Assembly (NCBI RefSeq): GCF_015221995.1
Contig: NZ_JADFFM010000002.1
Coordinates: 1,116,001-1,180,000, forward strand
Direction of reading: 5' to 3'
DNA length: 64,000 nucleotides
Origin: Mucilaginibacter boryungensis
GTDB lineage: Bacteria > Bacteroidota > Bacteroidia > Sphingobacteriales > Sphingobacteriaceae
Part shown: one piece after another, positions 53,297-62,585 of the stretch
Position numbering within the stretch: position 1 is the stretch's first letter
Layout: each line of letters opens with the position of its first letter
The notes under the pieces: model-generated
What the model was told of the DNA's origin: nothing
The model's input: the letters and a program-made list of their open reading frames with translations, nothing else
Database searches by the model: none
Position numbers and translations under genes: made by a program

Positions 53297-54748
53297 TCAA
53301 TCTCCCAGCACCCATGTATCCTTACTGCCACCGCCCTGCGAACTATTTACCACTAACGATCCTTCTTTTAGCGCCACCCGGGTTAATCCGCCGGGCACTA
53401 TTTCAATACCATGCGGGCCGCAAAGAGCATAAGGCCGTAAATCTATCCGGCGCGGGGCCAGTTCTCCCTGGATATAACATGGCGATGCCGACAGACTGAT
53501 GGTTGGCTGTGCGATAAAATTGCGCGGGGCCTTTAATATTTGATTTTTATATTCCTCTATTTCTGCCTCACTTGATGCATGCCCCATTAACATCCCGTAA
53601 CCACCGCTCTCGTTGGTTTTTTTAACCACCATTTTGTTAATGTTGGCAAACACATATTCTTTTTCGTCGGGGTTACCTAATTGGTAGGTAGGCACGTTCT
53701 TCAGTATAGGTTCTTCATTCAGGTAATATTTGATCATAGCCGGTACATAAACGTATACAGCCTTATCATCGGCTACGCCATTGCCTATGGCATTAACAAT
53801 AGCTACGTTGCCTTTACGATAAGCTCCCATAAGGCCAGCCACACCCAGCATGCTGGATGGGTTAAACACCAACGGGTCAAGATACTCGTCATCTACCCGG
53901 CGGTAAATCACGTCTACCTGTTGCAGGCCGTTAGTTGTTTTCATGTATACCTTGTGATTGTCCACTACTAAATCACGGCCCTCTACCAGTTCCACGCCCA
54001 TCAGGCGGGCCAGTGTAGTATGCTCAAAGTAAGCCGAATTATATATACCCGGACTTAATAATACGATAGTAGGGTTGCTAACCGGCCGGGGTGAAAGCGC
54101 CAGCAGGTTTTTATATAGCAATGCCGGATATTCGGTAACGCTGCGCACATTGCATTGCGGCAACAGATCGGGGAATAAGCGTTTAGTGATCTCGCGGTTC
54201 TCCAGCATATAACTCACGCCCGATGGGGTACGCAGGTTATCCTCAAGTACGTAAAAGGTGCCGTCAAAATCGCGGATCAGATCTATACCTGCTATATGCA
54301 CATATACATCGTAGGGTACCTGTAACTGGTACATTTCGCGCAAAAAATGCGGGCACGAGTAAATGATATCTATAGGGACGATGCCATCTTTTATGATGAA
54401 CTGATTATGATAAACATCTTTCAGGAACAGGTTTAATGCAGTTAAGCGTTGTTTGATCCCTTTTTCTACAAAAGCCCATTCGGCCGCGGTAATAATGCGG
54501 GGGATAATATCAAACGGGAATATTTTTTCGATGCCTTCGCCACTATTATATACAGTGAAAGTAATGCCCTGGCTCATGAAAAGGCGTTTGGCCAATTCTT
54601 CCTTTTTGTTTAATTCGTCCGGCGATTCAAGCGATAAGTAATTAATTACCTTGCTATAATGCTCCCGGATATTAGAATCAGCGCCAAACATTTCGTCCCA
54701 AACCCCATCAATAGGGTTGTACTTGTTAAAATAGCCCGATTCCTGCAT
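53297..54748 (-). CDS. Circularly permuted type 2 ATP-grasp protein (DUF404/DUF407)
   Basis: The 483-residue protein has the family start (YFNKYNPIDGVWDEMFGADS) and the conserved blocks VDIIYRRVDDEYLDPLVF, GNVAIVNAIGNGVADDKAVY, KTNESGGYGMLMG and FIAQPTISLSASP. The permuted ATP-grasp fold is expected to activate a carboxylate with ATP and join it to an amine, as in peptide-bond or amide formation. It is the promoter-proximal gene of the trio with alpha-E and transglutaminase genes. The proteasome-like peptidase that sometimes accompanies this cluster is not seen here. Confidence 0.92.
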   Translation of the reverse strand: MQESGYFNKYNPIDGVWDEMFGADSNIREHYSKVINYLSLESPDELNKKEELAKRLFMSQGITFTVYNSGEGIEKIFPFDIIPRIITAAEWAFVEKGIKQRLTALNLFLKDVYHNQFIIKDGIVPIDIIYSCPHFLREMYQLQVPYDVYVHIAGIDLIRDFDGTFYVLEDNLRTPSGVSYMLENREITKRLFPDLLPQCNVRSVTEYPALLYKNLLALSPRPVSNPTIVLLSPGIYNSAYFEHTTLARLMGVELVEGRDLVVDNHKVYMKTTNGLQQVDVIYRRVDDEYLDPLVFNPSSMLGVAGLMGAYRKGNVAIVNAIGNGVADDKAVYVYVPAMIKYYLNEEPILKNVPTYQLGNPDEKEYVFANINKMVVKKTNESGGYGMLMGHASSEAEIEEYKNQILKAPRNFIAQPTISLSASPCYIQGELAPRRIDLRPYALCGPHGIEIVPGGLTRVALKEGSLVVNSSQGGGSKDTWVLGD

Positions 54749-54865
54749 ATAATTAAACCTTGTTTTATAAATTATTGTAATTTATGAAGTGTTTTTAACA
54801 AAATCTATAAAAATCAATTAAATATTTTTCGGATTTCATTAAAAAACAGATGATATTAAAATAAA

Positions 54866-54908
54866 AAAAGCAGGTCAAGAGAATAAATCATCTCCTGACC
54901 TGCTTTTG
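54866..54908 (-). terminator. Strong terminator downstream of the secreted protein gene
   Basis: AAAAGCAGGTCA... / ...TGACCTGCTTTT arms match at 16 of 17 positions with a short loop. Read on the minus strand it is followed by TTTTTTTATTTTA. It separates the gene at 54944 from the ATP-grasp operon promoter region. Confidence 0.88.
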
Positions 54909-54943
54909 ATGAGGCGTAATTGCCTTAAGTGCTAAAAAAATAT

Positions 54944-55813
54944 TTATTTTTCCACTGCCGAAAAAATTTCTAACAGTACATTCCATTTGTAAGATTTGTC
55001 AACCTCCCAAATGCGTACATAGTTATAAGCGCTAACAATATTTCCCTTTTTTATACGCGCAGTACCATAGCTATAGGCCAAATCGTTACTGGTTGCCCGG
55101 CCGGCATTTACAGTTTCTGCACTAATGGTTATAGCCTCGTTATCTAAAAACTTCAGGGTTTTATCAACACCTATTATTGGGTCGAACCCGGGGAAATAAT
55201 AACGGCCTTCAGGACTTAAAAATTCTTTGTAAGTACCCAGCGTAGATTTGCTTAACGCGTAATTAAACATTTTGTCGTTATCAAGGATCACCTTTTTCCC
55301 ATTAAATGGGTCTTTGCTTGGCGCTTTATGTTTTGCAGTATCGGGTTCTTTAAAATCGGTTAAAACTTCGCTTTCGGGTTCGGGATGCTGTATCCCCAGG
55401 TCTATCAATAATTTTAAACCACTTTCACCATCATTATGCCATATGGAAACATAATCGCCATACACTTTATCATCTTCTGTTTTACCATTTTGGTATACGT
55501 ACGGCCCTGCCGTAAAAGCCAGGTCGCCGTTGGCTGATATGCGGGCAAATTTTGGTTTCCAGGTTAGTGTGCCCGGTTGCTTATCAATACTGCCATAAAA
55601 ATCGGTAATTAATTTAGCATCGGGTTTAAATACAATGCCAGCTGGGTCGGCTACCGCTAAAAAGCCTTCTTTAATGCCCTTGCGGGCAACCAGTTTATTA
55701 AAATTTTCTTCGGCTGATATAACAGATTGTACTTTGGCTATGGGGGCGTTTTGGGCTAATACTACAAAGCTATAAACAATTACTAAAGTTGCGGTTAATG
55801 TGAATCGTTTCAT
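54944..55813 (-). CDS. Secreted protein with two NTF2/SnoaL-like domains (DUF4440-like)
   Basis: The product is about 289 residues from the ATG at 55813, chosen because MKRFTLTATLVIVYSFVVLA^Q is a good signal peptide. Two similar halves follow. The first has FLAVADPAGIVFKPD, GDLAFTAGPYVYQ and GDYVSIWHNDGE; the second has FLSPEGRYYFPGFDPIIG, DLAYSYGTARIKKG and NYVRIWEV. This is the pattern of duplicated NTF2-like domains of the DUF4440/SnoaL type. The function is unknown; secretion to the periplasm is expected. It is monocistronic, with a strong terminator behind it. Confidence 0.75.
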   Translation of the reverse strand: MKRFTLTATLVIVYSFVVLAQNAPIAKVQSVISAEENFNKLVARKGIKEGFLAVADPAGIVFKPDAKLITDFYGSIDKQPGTLTWKPKFARISANGDLAFTAGPYVYQNGKTEDDKVYGDYVSIWHNDGESGLKLLIDLGIQHPEPESEVLTDFKEPDTAKHKAPSKDPFNGKKVILDNDKMFNYALSKSTLGTYKEFLSPEGRYYFPGFDPIIGVDKTLKFLDNEAITISAETVNAGRATSNDLAYSYGTARIKKGNIVSAYNYVRIWEVDKSYKWNVLLEIFSAVEK

Positions 55814-56243
55814 TTTCAAGGATAAGTTTGTTCTTTTTATAAGCATGAAATGTAAATAATGCGGCACAATGGCTTGTTGCTTGCGTGTTGTTTTAAATAG
55901 TTGTGGGGCAATTTAATAATAAATATCAAGCTGCAAGTTTTAATGTAAAATACGGCATCATAACAAATGCTGTTAACACATGTTTGCCGTTGATGCATTT
56001 ACTTTGTTTTAACGATGGTTATGTGGCTTTATTTTATCGGGCTGCTGCGCCTTGTCATTATTTCTATAGGTGTTAGATTGCTTTTATATCAAGCAAATAA
56101 TTTTTTGTTCTTAAAATCCCACAACTATTAATCATATATTTTAAAAAATGTATATTTAACTAACTATTATTCTGACGCCCGTTCCATCGGGTAACTGGCT
56201 ATTTATTAAATGGACACATTTTGGGAAACTAAATCCATTTAAC
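55814..56243. other. Divergent intergenic region
   Basis: The region is AT-rich and lies between two divergently transcribed secreted-protein genes. It must hold both promoters, but no TTG / TAnnTTTG pair stands out clearly and no conserved frame, repeat or RNA structure is visible. Confidence 0.4.
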
Positions 56244-56888
56244 ATGAAAAAATTTGTTAGCTCATTATTAACTATCGCACTATTTGTTAGCGTTACAGCA
56301 AAGGCTCAAAACTATTATTCGGATATTCAGGGTAATGTATTAAAAGAAAACCGGGCTGACGAAGCGGAGGGGTCGCCATACTTAAAAGATACCTGGGGTA
56401 TCGGGTCGGCAACTATTGCTAAAGGTACGTATGATAATATGAAATTAAAGTACGACCTTAAAAATGATGTGGTGGTATTTGCATCTAAAGACAATGTGCC
56501 CATGAGTTTTGCCGAACCTGTTACCCGGTTCATTATTGACGGGATGAAATTTGCAAGTGGTTTCCCTGCTATTGGCGCACAAGTGAAAGACTCGTATTAC
56601 CAGGTGCTTTCTGATGGTAAAACTAAGTTGTTAAAACATTTGGCCAAGCATATTGAGGAAACTAAAACCTATGGATCGGCCACGGCGAACCGTACATATG
56701 TGGCTACCGCGACTTATTATGTATTTAAAGATGATAAAATGAGTGCAATAAAACCCGACAAGAAAGCGGTGATGGCCGTAATGGCCGATAAGGCGGGCCA
56801 AATGGAAGATTATCTTAAAAACAACAAAGTAAACTTTAAAAATGATGCCGACCTAAGCCAGTTATTTGATAAGTATAACAGCCTATAA
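56244..56888 (+). CDS. Secreted protein of unknown function
   Basis: The 214-residue protein has a signal peptide ending VTAKA^Q. The mature part is soluble, with an N-terminal YYSDIQGNVLKENRADEAEG and a lysine-rich helical C-terminus (KAVMAVMADKAGQMEDYLKN). I do not recognise a family. It is monocistronic and typical of Sphingobacteriaceae periplasmic proteins of unknown role. No catalytic motif is visible. Confidence 0.7.
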   Translation: MKKFVSSLLTIALFVSVTAKAQNYYSDIQGNVLKENRADEAEGSPYLKDTWGIGSATIAKGTYDNMKLKYDLKNDVVVFASKDNVPMSFAEPVTRFIIDGMKFASGFPAIGAQVKDSYYQVLSDGKTKLLKHLAKHIEETKTYGSATANRTYVATATYYVFKDDKMSAIKPDKKAVMAVMADKAGQMEDYLKNNKVNFKNDADLSQLFDKYNSL

Positions 56889-57134
56889 TTGAATAGGCCG
56901 GATTGAAGTTAATATATGGCTTTAGAATCAATGTACAGATGTTTTGCATTAAAAGATATACCCCAATAGCTTTTATCACTTAGCTAAGCTATTCTCTGTC
57001 AACGAAACTAAACCTTGCGAAGCCATAAATATCATTACACTAACCTATTGATAATAAAAAATTTGCATGATATATTTAAGCTAATATAAGTAATTGGGTA
57101 ATTCGCAATAATCTTCAACCACAAACAATTGAAA

Positions 57135-57578
57135 ATGAAACCTAAAATCCTACTCAGAATTGCTGTTTTTGTTACTTTATTTTATGCGTTTGGCCACATT
57201 ATGGGGCACCTTACCCGTAAGCAAACAACTGATCCTGCCGGTAAAGAATTAATTCGGCAGATGGAGCAATATAAGTTTAACGCTAATGGTTATATGCGAA
57301 GCTGGGACAATTTTTATGAAGCGTTAAGCCTGGATTCTGTTATAGTGTTAGTTGGTTTTGCTGTTATATGCTGGATGTTTTCAGAGATGGTGGAAAAATA
57401 CCCCAAGGTAGTTTATATGTTGCTTTGGCCCATTTTAATATGCTTCATTGGGTTTACGGTTACCGATTACCTGTACGTTTTTATGATACCTACAGTAACC
57501 AGTTTAATTATTTGTATTGTGATCATCGTTGCAATGATACAATTACGTAAACATCCTGAATATAGTTTAAAAAGATAG
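57135..57578 (+). CDS. Small polytopic membrane protein of unknown function
   Basis: The product is 147 residues from the ATG at 57135; a TTG at 57129 is the alternative. Four membrane helices are predicted: an N-terminal one (ILLRIAVFVTLFYAFGHIMG), one near residues 74-90 (SVIVLVGFAVICWMFSEMV) and two close together (VYMLLWPILICFIGFTV and VTSLIICIVIIVAMIQL). A histidine-glycine motif (GHIMGHLTR) follows the first helix. There is no family assignment. The preceding ~245 bp are AT-rich and probably carry its promoter. Confidence 0.65.
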   Translation: MKPKILLRIAVFVTLFYAFGHIMGHLTRKQTTDPAGKELIRQMEQYKFNANGYMRSWDNFYEALSLDSVIVLVGFAVICWMFSEMVEKYPKVVYMLLWPILICFIGFTVTDYLYVFMIPTVTSLIICIVIIVAMIQLRKHPEYSLKR

Positions 57579-57657
57579 TTCCGAACTGTGGAGATTGCTT
57601 TTTATCCTATTATATTTCATTAATAGCGACGGATAAGACATTCAGAATGGATTATAG

Positions 57658-59118
57658 TTACGCTTTATTCCACGTGGTGCCTTCTTTGCTGTCTTTTAAC
57701 TGAAACCCTATTTTTTGCAAGCCATCGCGTATTTTATCAGATGTAGCATAATCGCTGTTGCGTTTGGCTTCGCCGCGCAGGTCAACTATCATATCCATTA
57801 CTTTAGGCAGGTCATCATTGGCGGCTATTTCAGCTTTCAGGCCCAGCACATCCAGTACAAAACTGTTCATGGTATCCTTTAACAATTGCAGGTTTGCCGC
57901 ATCAATGTTTAGCTTTCCATCATGTATGGAGTTGATAATGCGCGATGCTTCAAATAATTCGGCAATTAGCACCGGGCTGTTAAAATCATCATTCATGGCT
58001 TCATAGCAACGCTGGCGCAATGCAGCAATATCAGTTTCGTTTGTAGCCGATGCTTTTAATCCATCCAGTAATCCAAATGCATTCATCAGGCGCTTAAAAC
58101 CTTTTTCGGATGCCTCCATAGCCTCGTTACCAAAATCGAGTGTACTGCGGTAATGTGCCTGCAGCATAAAAAAGCGCGTAGCCATAGGGCTATACGGCTT
58201 ATTCAATATTTTATTATTACCGGTAAATAGTTCATGTGGCAAAAAACTGTTGCCTAACGATTTAGACATTTTTTGCCCGTTCACAGTAAGCATATTGGTA
58301 TGTATCCAGTAGTTAGCCGGATTTTCACCGCAACTGGCTACGTTTTGGGCTATCTCATTAGTATGGTGTGTAGGTACCAGGTCAATACCGCCGCCATGGA
58401 TGTCAAACTTATGTCCCAAATATTTATTGCTCATGGCCGAGCACTCTAGGTGCCAGCCAGGGAAACCCACTCCCCATGGGGAGGGCCATTTCATCAGGTG
58501 TTCGGGTTTTGCTTTTATCCATAGGGCAAAATCAAGCTTGCCGCGTTTTTCGTCCTGTCCCCCTAACGTTCTGGTATTGGTTAAAAGATCTTCCAGCTTA
58601 CGGCCGTTCAAAATGCCATAATCCTGCGTTTTGTTGTATTTTTCAACATCAAAATAAATGGAACCTTCAACCTCGTAAGCATAACCGCGCGTTATTATCT
58701 CTTTTACCAGCTCAATCTGCTCTATCACGTGGCCGGTCGCAGTTGGTTCAATACTTGGCGGCAGAATATTTAGCTCGCGCATTACATCATGAAAACCAAT
58801 AGTATACCGTTGTACGATTTCCATTGGCTCTAATTGTTCCAGCTTGGCTTTTTTGCCAATTTTGTCCTCACCCTCATCGGCGTCGCCTTCCAGGTGCCCG
58901 GCATCGGTAATGTTGCGTACGTAACGCACTTTATAACCAATATGGGTTAAATACCGGAAGATAAGATCGAACGAGATATAAGTGCGGCAATTGCCCATAT
59001 GGGCATCGCTATATACGGTAGGGCCGCATACATACATGCCCACATTTGGGGCATTAAGTGGCTTAAATACTTCTTTGGTGCGGGTTAAAGTGTTGTAAAC
59101 AAATATATTTTGTTCCAT
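57658..59118 (-). CDS. cysS: Cysteinyl-tRNA synthetase
   Basis: The 486-residue class I aminoacyl-tRNA synthetase charges tRNA-Cys with cysteine in the cytoplasm. Visible signatures are the N-terminal MYVCGPTVYSDAHMGNCRTY with the HxGN (HIGH-type) motif and a zinc-ligand cysteine; further zinc ligands in GWHLECSAM and HHTNEIAQ; and the KMSKS loop (GQKMSKSLGN, about residue 280). Length is typical for the bacterial enzyme. It follows pdxA on the same strand with an 81-bp gap and could be co-transcribed. Confidence 0.97.
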   Translation of the reverse strand: MEQNIFVYNTLTRTKEVFKPLNAPNVGMYVCGPTVYSDAHMGNCRTYISFDLIFRYLTHIGYKVRYVRNITDAGHLEGDADEGEDKIGKKAKLEQLEPMEIVQRYTIGFHDVMRELNILPPSIEPTATGHVIEQIELVKEIITRGYAYEVEGSIYFDVEKYNKTQDYGILNGRKLEDLLTNTRTLGGQDEKRGKLDFALWIKAKPEHLMKWPSPWGVGFPGWHLECSAMSNKYLGHKFDIHGGGIDLVPTHHTNEIAQNVASCGENPANYWIHTNMLTVNGQKMSKSLGNSFLPHELFTGNNKILNKPYSPMATRFFMLQAHYRSTLDFGNEAMEASEKGFKRLMNAFGLLDGLKASATNETDIAALRQRCYEAMNDDFNSPVLIAELFEASRIINSIHDGKLNIDAANLQLLKDTMNSFVLDVLGLKAEIAANDDLPKVMDMIVDLRGEAKRNSDYATSDKIRDGLQKIGFQLKDSKEGTTWNKA

Positions 59119-59199
59119 GGGGCAAACTTACGATTTTTTTACACCCGGGACTAAATACAACAGGGCGTTGCCGATAAAATTGAATTATTATGATACTGG

Positions 59200-60252
59200 C
59201 TAATCCCTGTCCCTGCTTAACTTGGTAAACTGTAGAGGGTTTTCATTCAACTGGGCCGATTCGCGGCGGTGTTTTACAATGTGTATCGCGGAAAATAAGG
59301 CTTCGCGAAAGGATACTTCAGATGCCTTGTTTTGCCCTGCAATATCGTATGCCGTGCCATGATCGGGCGAGGTGCGCACAAAGCTTAACCCTGCCGTATA
59401 ATTTACGCCAGATTCAAACGAGATCTGTTTAAAAGGGATCAGGCCCTGATCGTGATACATCGCTAATACGGCATCGAACTTGGTATAGGTGGCATTTGCA
59501 AAAAAACCATCGGCAGGGTACGGGCCCATGGCCAGTATACCGGCAGCACGGGCTTCCTCCAGTGCGGGGGCAATTATGGTTTGTTCTTCATCGCCAATTA
59601 ACCCATTATCGCCGGCATGCGGGTTTAAACCCAGCACTGCTATTTTGGGCTTGCGGATCCAGAAATCGGTTTTAAGGCTACTGTTCATTAACTTTAGCTT
59701 AGCTAATATTTTTTCGGTTGTAATGGCCTGTGGTATTTGCGAAACCGGGATATGGCCGGTAACAACACCAACACGCAAAGTATCGCTCACCAAAAACATT
59801 AACGATTCGGCTGCACCATCGCGTTCCTGTAAATACTCGGTATGCCCAGGAAATTTAAACGTGTCGCTCTGGATATTATCTTTATTAATAGGCGCTGTAA
59901 CCAATGCGTCTATGTGTCCGCTTAGCAGATCGGTGGTAGCGCGTTCTAATGATAGCAACGCGTATTTGCCGCCAGTCTCATTGCTTTGGCCCAGGTCTAT
60001 TTTCACATCCTCTTCCCAGCAATTGATCATGTTAGCTTTGCGGTGCTGTGCCTGCGAAGCCTCGGCAATAACGTTAAAATTCATGTCCTGTACATTTAAT
60101 GTGCGGCGGTGAAACGAAGCCACCTTGGTATGTCCGTATACAATAGGAGTGCAATAATCCATTATAGCCGCATCGGCCAGGGTTTTGATGATGATCTCAA
60201 GGCCAATGCCATTGACATCGCCAATACTGATCCCTATTTTTATTTTCTCCAT
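59200..60252 (-). CDS. pdxA: 4-hydroxythreonine-4-phosphate dehydrogenase
   Basis: The product is 350 residues from the ATG at 60252 (MEKIKIGISIGDVNGIGLEI); an upstream in-frame extension lacks family similarity. PdxA oxidises 4-phosphohydroxy-L-threonine in the DXP-dependent branch of pyridoxal phosphate synthesis. Characteristic segments are FPGHTEYLQ, GLNPHAGDNGLIGDEE, AMYHDQGLIPFKQISF and RTSPDHGTAYDIAG, including the metal-binding histidines. Length is normal. It lies upstream of cysS on the same strand and is divergent from rsmA, with about 170 bp between the two starts. Confidence 0.96.
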   Translation of the reverse strand: MEKIKIGISIGDVNGIGLEIIIKTLADAAIMDYCTPIVYGHTKVASFHRRTLNVQDMNFNVIAEASQAQHRKANMINCWEEDVKIDLGQSNETGGKYALLSLERATTDLLSGHIDALVTAPINKDNIQSDTFKFPGHTEYLQERDGAAESLMFLVSDTLRVGVVTGHIPVSQIPQAITTEKILAKLKLMNSSLKTDFWIRKPKIAVLGLNPHAGDNGLIGDEEQTIIAPALEEARAAGILAMGPYPADGFFANATYTKFDAVLAMYHDQGLIPFKQISFESGVNYTAGLSFVRTSPDHGTAYDIAGQNKASEVSFREALFSAIHIVKHRRESAQLNENPLQFTKLSRDRD

Positions 60253-60425
60253 TTTTATAAGCTGAAAGTGGAGGCTCAAAGCGCAAAGCCTGAAACCCCG
60301 CATTGTTTATCATTGTCAAGTCCACCACGCGAACTCACTAATATGCAAAGCTATAACTTTTGACCATTTTTCCTGCTTTTCGGTTTCTGCTTTGGCCTTT
60401 CAGCTAAAAAACCGTTATTTGTTGC

Positions 60426-61205
60426 ATGTCTCTGGTTAGTGCTAAAAAACATCTTGGTCAACACTTTTTAACCGACAAAAACATTGCTGCAAAAATTGTG
60501 GACAGTCTGCAATATAAGGGCAGATATTCGCGTGTGCTGGAAGTTGGCCCCGGAATGGGCGTACTATCCGACTTCCTGTTGCAAAAAACTGACCTGGAAA
60601 CATACCTGATAGACATTGACACCGAATCGTATCAATATCTGCAAAAAAAATACCCGCAGTTGGGTGAACGGCTCATTAACAGCGACTTTCTTGAGATGGA
60701 TTTCAGCAAGGTATCAACGGGGCCATTCGGGATAATTGGCAATTTTCCCTACAATATTTCTTCGCAAATACTTTTTAAAGTACTGGATAACCGTGATAAG
60801 GTGATAGAGGTTGTGGGGATGTTCCAAAAGGAAGTAGCCGAACGCTGCGCTGTAAAACCTGGGAGTAAAGAATACGGTATACTGAGCGTTTTTTTGCAGG
60901 CTTACTATAAGGTTGAATACTTGTTTACAGTGAAAGCCGGTGTATTTAACCCACCGCCAAAGGTGCTTTCGGCAGTAATCCGCTTAACGCGCAATGAAAC
61001 CGAAAAACTGGATTGCGATGAAAAACTGTTTTGGCAGGTAGTAAAAGCAGGGTTTAACCAGCGCCGTAAAACCTTGCGTAACGCGGTATCATCCCTCATT
61101 AATAAAGAAAAAATGAGCGACGAACCTATGCTTGATCTGCGTGCAGAGCGGTTGAGCGTAGCTGATTTTGTGGAATTGACCAATAAAATAGTAGCAGCAC
61201 GATGA
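60426..61205 (+). CDS. rsmA: 16S rRNA (adenine1518/1519-N6) dimethyltransferase
   Basis: The 259-residue SAM-dependent enzyme dimethylates two adjacent adenines in the 3' hairpin of 16S rRNA. Motifs: KKHLGQHFLTDKNIA at the N-terminus, the SAM-binding EVGPGMGVLSDFLL, and the catalytic NFPYNISSQI (N-[LF]-P-Y). The C-terminal helical domain contains FNPPPKVLSAVIRL and FNQRRKTLRNAV. Length is typical. The stop overlaps the start of the next gene by 4 bp, suggesting coupling. Confidence 0.97.
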   Translation: MSLVSAKKHLGQHFLTDKNIAAKIVDSLQYKGRYSRVLEVGPGMGVLSDFLLQKTDLETYLIDIDTESYQYLQKKYPQLGERLINSDFLEMDFSKVSTGPFGIIGNFPYNISSQILFKVLDNRDKVIEVVGMFQKEVAERCAVKPGSKEYGILSVFLQAYYKVEYLFTVKAGVFNPPPKVLSAVIRLTRNETEKLDCDEKLFWQVVKAGFNQRRKTLRNAVSSLINKEKMSDEPMLDLRAERLSVADFVELTNKIVAAR

Positions 61206-61957
61206 AACCATGGGCTTTTTTATCAGTATTGCTATTATGTTCTATCGGCGCATTGGCGCAAGATAAAGCCCTCAGGAAAAGCCACATCATCCATCCCAAA
61301 AAGATCTATATGAAATATCGGGATAACCTAAACCCCGATAGTCTGATCATTCCCATAGTTTCAGATAAATACCCCCAATTAAAAAAAACTTTATCGGAAG
61401 AGCACCTTGTTAACGATGAGCCGATAATTAATAACGTTAAACGTTTTGAAACTGACGGTACTGGTATTACCTGGCTGGATTATGAGATACCTTTTGAAAG
61501 TAAAGATATCCTTTCCATCCATTTATATTACGAAAGCATGGGAGCCCACCCTGAAGAATACCAGGAATGGGATACTTATAACATCCATACAGGAAAGCCA
61601 TATCCCATCAGTAATGAAATTAACCAGACTGGGCTAAATTGGGTATTCCGGACCTACAAACAACAATATAAAAAAGCCATTCATGAAGACCAGGCTTGGC
61701 GTGAAAAAAAGGATGAGGAGTATAAAAGGGATATAGATGAAGAAAAACTTTTTTATAATGAATTATATCATTCCATAGATACTCTGAGTAAAAAAGAAAT
61801 GTTTACACATTATGCGTTCACTAAAAAAGGGGTGACATTTGTTACTGAACGCATTTTGCCGCATATGCGACAATCCTACGAACCAAGCCGCGACTGGTTT
61901 GTGCCTTGTGCTAAACTTCGTCAGTTTAAAAAACCTGGCGCATTGGTTATTAAATAG
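61202..61957 (+). CDS. Secreted protein of unknown function behind rsmA
   Basis: The 251-residue protein has a signal peptide (cleavage near IGALA^Q). The mature part contains KKIYMKYRDNLNPDSLIIPI, a central LDYEIPFESKDILSIHLYYE and a C-terminal FTKKGVTFVTERILPHMRQS. These are reminiscent of DUF3298-type domains in which a structured periplasmic fold carries a Y-E-S-x-G-A turn, but I cannot confirm it. The 4-bp overlap with rsmA indicates co-transcription. No catalytic residues are evident. Confidence 0.7.
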   Translation: MKPWAFLSVLLLCSIGALAQDKALRKSHIIHPKKIYMKYRDNLNPDSLIIPIVSDKYPQLKKTLSEEHLVNDEPIINNVKRFETDGTGITWLDYEIPFESKDILSIHLYYESMGAHPEEYQEWDTYNIHTGKPYPISNEINQTGLNWVFRTYKQQYKKAIHEDQAWREKKDEEYKRDIDEEKLFYNELYHSIDTLSKKEMFTHYAFTKKGVTFVTERILPHMRQSYEPSRDWFVPCAKLRQFKKPGALVIK

Positions 61958-62507
61958 CGATGATCTGTCCGGCTGCTTCCAGTTCCTTCACTCTTGCTGC
62001 TACGCGTTTAATAAAAATATAATTGGTGGTGCCGCCTATCACGCCGCCTATTATCGGTACTAAGCGTTCGGCTGTACGTGTACCCACCATTAACAGCAGT
62101 TTTTCGGCAACGCTTTCCATTACTGTTTTAGTGAGGGCTACACCTGCTTCAACTTTTAAGGAAGTAGCTATCATAGTCATAAACTCTTCAAAGCCGAAAT
62201 TATAACTGCCCTTATTATGGTACATCACTGCCATAGTTACACGAAACTGCTGGGTAATGAGATTCACCATATCTACCGGTACACCAATAAGCATGGTAAT
62301 CATACCGCCGCTACCGGATACAGCTCCCGATGTAGCTGCCACAATGGCGCACTGCTCTATGTACTTATCCAGGCCCATTTTATCTACGCCTTTTTTTATG
62401 CCGAACTGATCTATGCGGTCAAATATTTGCTTAAAGCCCTCGCCGGATAGGTTGGCAATCTGTTGCTTTAAAGCGGCATTTATCTGTTGGTATTTAAATA
62501 GTTTCAT
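61950..62507 (-). CDS. EcsC family protein
   Basis: The 185-residue protein contains the EcsC-like pattern: an N-terminal helical segment, then SGAVSGSGGMITMLIGVPVD followed by a helix (MVNLITQQFRVTMAVMYHNK). The C-terminus has RLVPIIGGVIGGTTNYIFIK, typical of the family's hydrophobic glycine-rich helices. EcsC proteins are membrane-associated and of unknown biochemical role. It is convergent with the rsmA-linked gene, overlapping it by 8 bp, and divergent from the dehydrogenase gene. Confidence 0.82.
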   Translation of the reverse strand: MKLFKYQQINAALKQQIANLSGEGFKQIFDRIDQFGIKKGVDKMGLDKYIEQCAIVAATSGAVSGSGGMITMLIGVPVDMVNLITQQFRVTMAVMYHNKGSYNFGFEEFMTMIATSLKVEAGVALTKTVMESVAEKLLLMVGTRTAERLVPIIGGVIGGTTNYIFIKRVAARVKELEAAGQIIAI

Positions 62508-62585
62508 AGCTGGATATTTAGTTGCACAGAATAGTACTATTTACGTGCCAAGTTATTTTGTACGTTTGTACAAATTGCTATTAAA

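Noticed and set aside
59489..60112. 207-codon plus-strand frame inside pdxA
   Set aside because: Fully antisense to a clear pdxA; composition is that of a shadow frame.
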